Shown one piece after another: positions 6,341 to 6,737 of a stretch of DNA of 6,737 bases. A program made the translations under genes and the position numbers. The stretch comes from an uncultured Lachnospiraceae bacterium (GTDB taxonomy: Bacteria > Bacillota_A > Clostridia > Lachnospirales > Lachnospiraceae), in NCBI GenBank assembly GCA_902767195.1, contig CACXGS010000133.1:1-6737 (forward strand), given 5' to 3'. Below the pieces are notes generated by a model, which was not told the origin of the DNA, searched no databases, and worked only from the letters and a program-made list of their open reading frames with translations. The first letter of the stretch is position 1. Each line of letters starts with the position of its first letter.

Positions 6341-6737
6341 ATGGTGAAAGCAGATACCTATTTATATAACGATATAAAAAATATACTGGACAACGGCTAT
6401 AAGGATGTGGATCCCCGGCCCAAATATGCCGACGGGACCCCGGCTTATACCATATCGGTGAATCAGGTTTTCCGGAAATATGATCTGGCCCGGAGAGAGT
6501 TTCCTTTACTGACCCTTCGGCCCGTTGCCTGGAAGACCGGAATCCGGGAAATCCTGGCCATTTACCAGAAAGGAACCAATGTCCTCTCCGAGATGAGAGA
6601 TCTGGGAATCGGCTGGTGGGATGACTGGGATATTGGTGATGGGACCATCGGTCACCGATATGGATACACTGTATCAGAGTATGATCTGACCCGCCGGCTG
6701 ATTGAGGATATCAAGAGGGACCCCTATGGAAGAAGAA
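6341..6737 (+). CDS. thyA: Thymidylate synthase, N-terminal part (runs off the right edge)
   Basis: The first 132 codons of a folate-dependent thymidylate synthase, which makes dTMP from dUMP using methylene-tetrahydrofolate in the cytoplasm. The sequence follows the Bacillus subtilis/phage-type ThyA pattern: RPKYADGTPAYTIS (26-39) replaces the DRTGTGT motif of E. coli, then FPLLTLRPVAWKTGIREIL (54-72), with Glu70 at the place of the conserved Glu of ELLW. The WDDW at 93-96 and DGTIGHRYG at 100-108 match the conserved WDEW and DGxxGxxYG blocks. After YG this protein has Tyr-Thr where a Gln is usual. The catalytic Cys would lie beyond the window. ATG6341 has AGGAGG at 6327-6332, 8 bases upstream. 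It has its own promoter and starts a new unit; a dihydrofolate reductase gene often follows in related genomes, which cannot be checked here. Confidence 0.92.
   Translation, partial: MVKADTYLYNDIKNILDNGYKDVDPRPKYADGTPAYTISVNQVFRKYDLARREFPLLTLRPVAWKTGIREILAIYQKGTNVLSEMRDLGIGWWDDWDIGDGTIGHRYGYTVSEYDLTRRLIEDIKRDPYGRR

Overview
The window reads as a chromosomal segment of a Gram-positive Firmicute, most likely a clostridial relative near the Lachnospiraceae. This rests on strong AGGAGG ribosome sites, mid-range base composition by eye, a NHLP-type peptide exporter, a DUF975 membrane protein and a Bacillus-style ThyA. The taxonomic call is inference; no search was run.

Positions 1-4472 hold the end of a tightly packed peptide-export operon on the + strand. 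It starts with the last 21 codons of a protein whose tail looks like a HlyD-type adaptor. Next come two ABC half-transporters that probably form a heterodimer: one with an N-terminal C39 peptidase (66-2267) and one without an active peptidase (2280-4472). This pair matches the NHLP/NHLM bacteriocin export family, in which the C39 domain cuts the leader after a double-glycine-type site and the ABC pair exports the core peptide. The peptide precursor and any modifying enzymes are not in this window and would be expected to the left.

Positions 4533-5907 hold two + strand genes with no proven link to export: a GNAT acetyltransferase and a DUF975 multi-pass membrane protein. A hairpin at 5937-5974 separates the latter from a convergent gene.

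Positions 5992-6737 hold a divergent pair: a 71-residue unrecognised protein on the - strand and the first 132 codons of thymidylate synthase on the + strand. Their promoters face away from each other, and an 11-bp inverted repeat spans both -10 boxes.

The most notable points are the apparent degenerate C39-like domain in the second ABC subunit, the orphan small protein, and the mirror-image promoter region.
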